From assembly GCA_003427395.1 (NCBI GenBank), contig BFEA01000523.1, positions 165,862-204,211 of the forward strand: a stretch of 38,350 bases of DNA, in the 5' to 3' direction. Both the position numbers and the translations under genes were made by a program. This stretch comes from Chara braunii. Its lineage: Eukaryota; Streptophyta; Charophyceae; Charales; Characeae. This document shows, in pieces, positions 36,400-38,350 of the stretch (positions within the stretch are counted from its first letter, which is position 1; every line of letters starts with the position of its first letter). A model generated the notes under the pieces. The model saw only the letters and a program-made list of their open reading frames with translations, ran no database searches and was not told where the DNA came from.

Positions 36400-36726
36400 C
36401 CACGTCACACCTTACTCTACCTTTCCACTGAATCCAAAGCAAGGTCATGCAAAGTGTGGGTTAACACAAGTGTGAAGGGGAACAGCCATAACTGACCTTG
36501 AGTGAAGTTTGATCCGGCTCACTCAAAAAGTCGAGTAATATTTCAATCTGAGTAAAGGATAACTTTCGTTGAATCTGACAATATTCAACCCAAAACTACA
36601 TAAGTTGTGGTTGCTCCATTGAACGATGGTCCGCCTCTTTCTCCAAGTGCCCGGTAGTGCCAATGTTGGGTCCCCTGAGATGTCTGAATGAGATAACCCT
36701 CAAGAGGGTGCTCCCATGATCCAGTC
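36400..36726. other. No gene recognised
   Basis: Unique-looking sequence with no domain. It separates the stem-loop segment from the dispersed repeat. Confidence 0.35.
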
Positions 36727-37093
36727 CCGTATTGCACCAACATCCCGGACAGTCTCAATGCAGTCCCCACTGCACCATGTCCTCCAAGGACACTCCCTAA
36801 CGAACCGCAAGTCCACGCTGCCTCCAATCACCACGTCTGCTTAAAACATCTACCACAACCGCTCATGCCCAAAAAAATCTTGACCCTCAAGTTGATTCCA
36901 ATTGGTCCCAAAATGACTCCAGGCGGGCCCATATCATCGCCCGCAACATTGGATAACTCCAACACCAAAACCGCTCGCTCCACATGCCGCAAAAAAAAAT
37001 AAAGGTGGCCCTGGCTTAAATTTGCATGTGCTGCAAACCCTAATGACTACTGCCGCGTGCACTCACTCCTCACTCTCTTCATGTTGCCGGTGT
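36727..37093 (+). repeat. Dispersed ~0.4-kb repeat, copy 2
   Basis: Partner of 32492-32910 in the same orientation. The best block is acagtctcaatgcagtccc. Confidence 0.75.
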
Positions 37094-37265
37094 AGGGCCA
37101 AACCCCGGTAGACTTTCGAGCCTTAATCGACCCCACTGCGGGTCCCAGTTGGCTCGGCCCGCCCACGCTCATGCTCAGGGTGCGGGCCATTCGTCCCGGG
37201 GTCACCCCCACCTAGTGCTTTGAGATGGATGGGGGTGGGTCATCGCGCGAGAGAGCTTTGACATT
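37094..37265. other. No gene recognised
   Basis: GC-rich sequence with cggg/cccg words. A ccccggtag and ggtccc pair may fold. Nothing identifiable. Confidence 0.35.
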
Positions 37266-37341
37266 GGGGATGTAGCTCAACCTTCACGCCGGGTGGTAGT
37301 CTTGCTGGTCATTCCGCAGCGCTGATTTTTTTTTTTTTTTC
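37266..37341 (+). pseudogene. tRNA-Ala-like relic ending in a T run
   Basis: Starts GGGGATGTAGCTCA, the exact 5' end of plant tRNA-Ala genes (acceptor strand and start of the A box). A ggtggtag D-arm-like and a ggtcattccgc B-box-like stretch follow, but no anticodon arm. A T15 run (37327-37341) follows about 60 nt from the start, as in a Pol III unit. It could be a decayed tRNA or the head of a tRNA-derived SINE. Confidence 0.4.
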
Positions 37342-38213
37342 TTGGTTATGTTCTCAGGCAATTGCTCTTTCCAATACGCAGGCAGTCCGAGGGTTCTTTG
37401 AGAGTTTCTCTTCTCATGTGTGCAGGCTAAGCGTCATCCTTAGGCCACGCCCCATTTCCCTAAGCATTGTGATCCTACGGCGTCATCAGGGTGCGGCGAT
37501 GCCACCCTCCCCCTCGCCTCTACGCACCCATCGGGTCTCATACATCTCATTCAACCCTATTGACGCAGGCCCCTTAGTCTTTTCGGGGCCTTTACATGCA
37601 TGCACACACAACTTCACATTTCCCCTGCACTTCATTCTCTCATTTACACACCAAGTCTCAAACGCAAAGGTCATTTTCATAGATTGGCTTTATGCTAAGG
37701 GTCTCGTAGCCCCTTTGCCCCTCTTCCCTCTTCCTTTTGCTGCCCGGTTCCTCCCGGCCCTATCCCGCTCAAGGCATCCCTAACCTCCATTTACCTGCAC
37801 AGTCCCACACAAAACAAAGATCCATACAATCCCCCATTGGGGGTCAACACATATCCTTTCCACATGCCTATCTTTCCATGTTCTTTGACTGCTATTTGTT
37901 CCCTCTCTTTTGCTCAATCAGCTCATCCTCTTCTCATAGTCATGCAGTCAGGGAAATGGTTGAGTGAAACTGACCTTGCTTGAACTTATACTTTATCTCG
38001 GATTTCGCCTCTTTTCCACTCTTTCAAACATCCTTTCCTCTGCCTTCTAGGTGACACAAGGGACCGGCTACCGTTCCCTTGCCCTATTTCTCCACCAAGT
38101 GAGGTCTGATTTCTTTACCGTTCGCACCCTGGGAATGTAACAAGTGACAGGAGAAGGCTTATTCATATACCAAGTGAGGGGAAGGGAAAGAGGGGGCAAG
38201 GCGAAAAGAGGGG

Positions 38214-38215
<2 letters not shown>
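37342..38215. other. No gene recognised
   Basis: C/T-rich sequence with two ~17-bp caagtgagg-type words (38098 and 38181) and a CCCCCATTGGGGG palindrome at about 37833 that resembles the core of the 20.3-21.7 kb palindromic repeats. Confidence 0.4.

Positions 38216-38308
<93 letters not shown>
38216..38308. repeat. (GA)n with (GAAA)n interruption
   Basis: GA units run from about 38216, a short GAAA run lies at about 38274-38291, then GA again to 38308. Confidence 0.95.
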
Positions 38309-38350
38309 TTCTAATCCTAATTAAATAATCTCACCGTAGTAGCAACCAAA

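Overview
The window is eukaryotic and comes from the green plant lineage. It has spliced exons with GT-AG introns, Ty3/gypsy and hAT elements, very heavy microsatellite content and a short TTTAGGG-type telomeric motif. The Ty3 and hAT protein flavour, together with the repeat-swollen introns, suggests a streptophyte alga such as a charophyte (Chara-like). That is an inference from protein style; no species marker is present. There is no operon, CRISPR array or prokaryotic signal.

The one host gene I can support is the 3' part of an ER-type lysophosphatidic acid acyltransferase (LPAT) on the + strand. Its exons are at 4783-4875, 6620-6706 and 26173-26451 (stop). All three are in phase 0 and have canonical splice borders. 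The gene is split by a 1.7-kb intron and a ~19.5-kb intron. The catalytic exons must lie upstream of the window, so bases 1-4782 are probably intronic too. The giant intron is a transposon trap. It holds a U6 snRNA copy, a degraded antisense Ty3 element (8.7-11.3 kb), a nearly complete antisense Ty3 element (about 13.2-17.9 kb) with a probable 3' LTR, an antisense hAT transposase relic abutting its gag end (17.9-19.8 kb), LTR-like relics, and many microsatellites and palindromic repeats. A 5'-truncated sense Ty3 element occupies 0.2-3.4 kb.

Downstream of the LPAT stop, 26.45-38.35 kb has no gene I recognise. It is made of microsatellites (including an apparent 65-base G homopolymer), minisatellites, dispersed direct repeats, and a structured stretch at 32-37.4 kb. 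That stretch holds two mutually similar hammerhead-ribozyme-like motifs (minus strand about 32.4 kb, plus strand about 34.6 kb), two U6 snRNA fragments, a dozen or so perfect stem-loops, a 239-bp duplication, a diverged ~0.37-0.4-kb repeat pair and a tRNA-Ala-like relic ending in a T run.

Most interesting: (1) the paired hammerhead-like motifs, with the same core and the same three-stem layout, in a stem-loop-rich repeat landscape that also carries U6 pieces; (2) the host gene split by a 19.5-kb intron full of antisense elements; (3) at least three loci where a microsatellite plus the short unique sequence beside it has been copied together; (4) a four-copy ~50-bp palindromic repeat; (5) an intronic hairpin present twice with a compensatory base-pair change.
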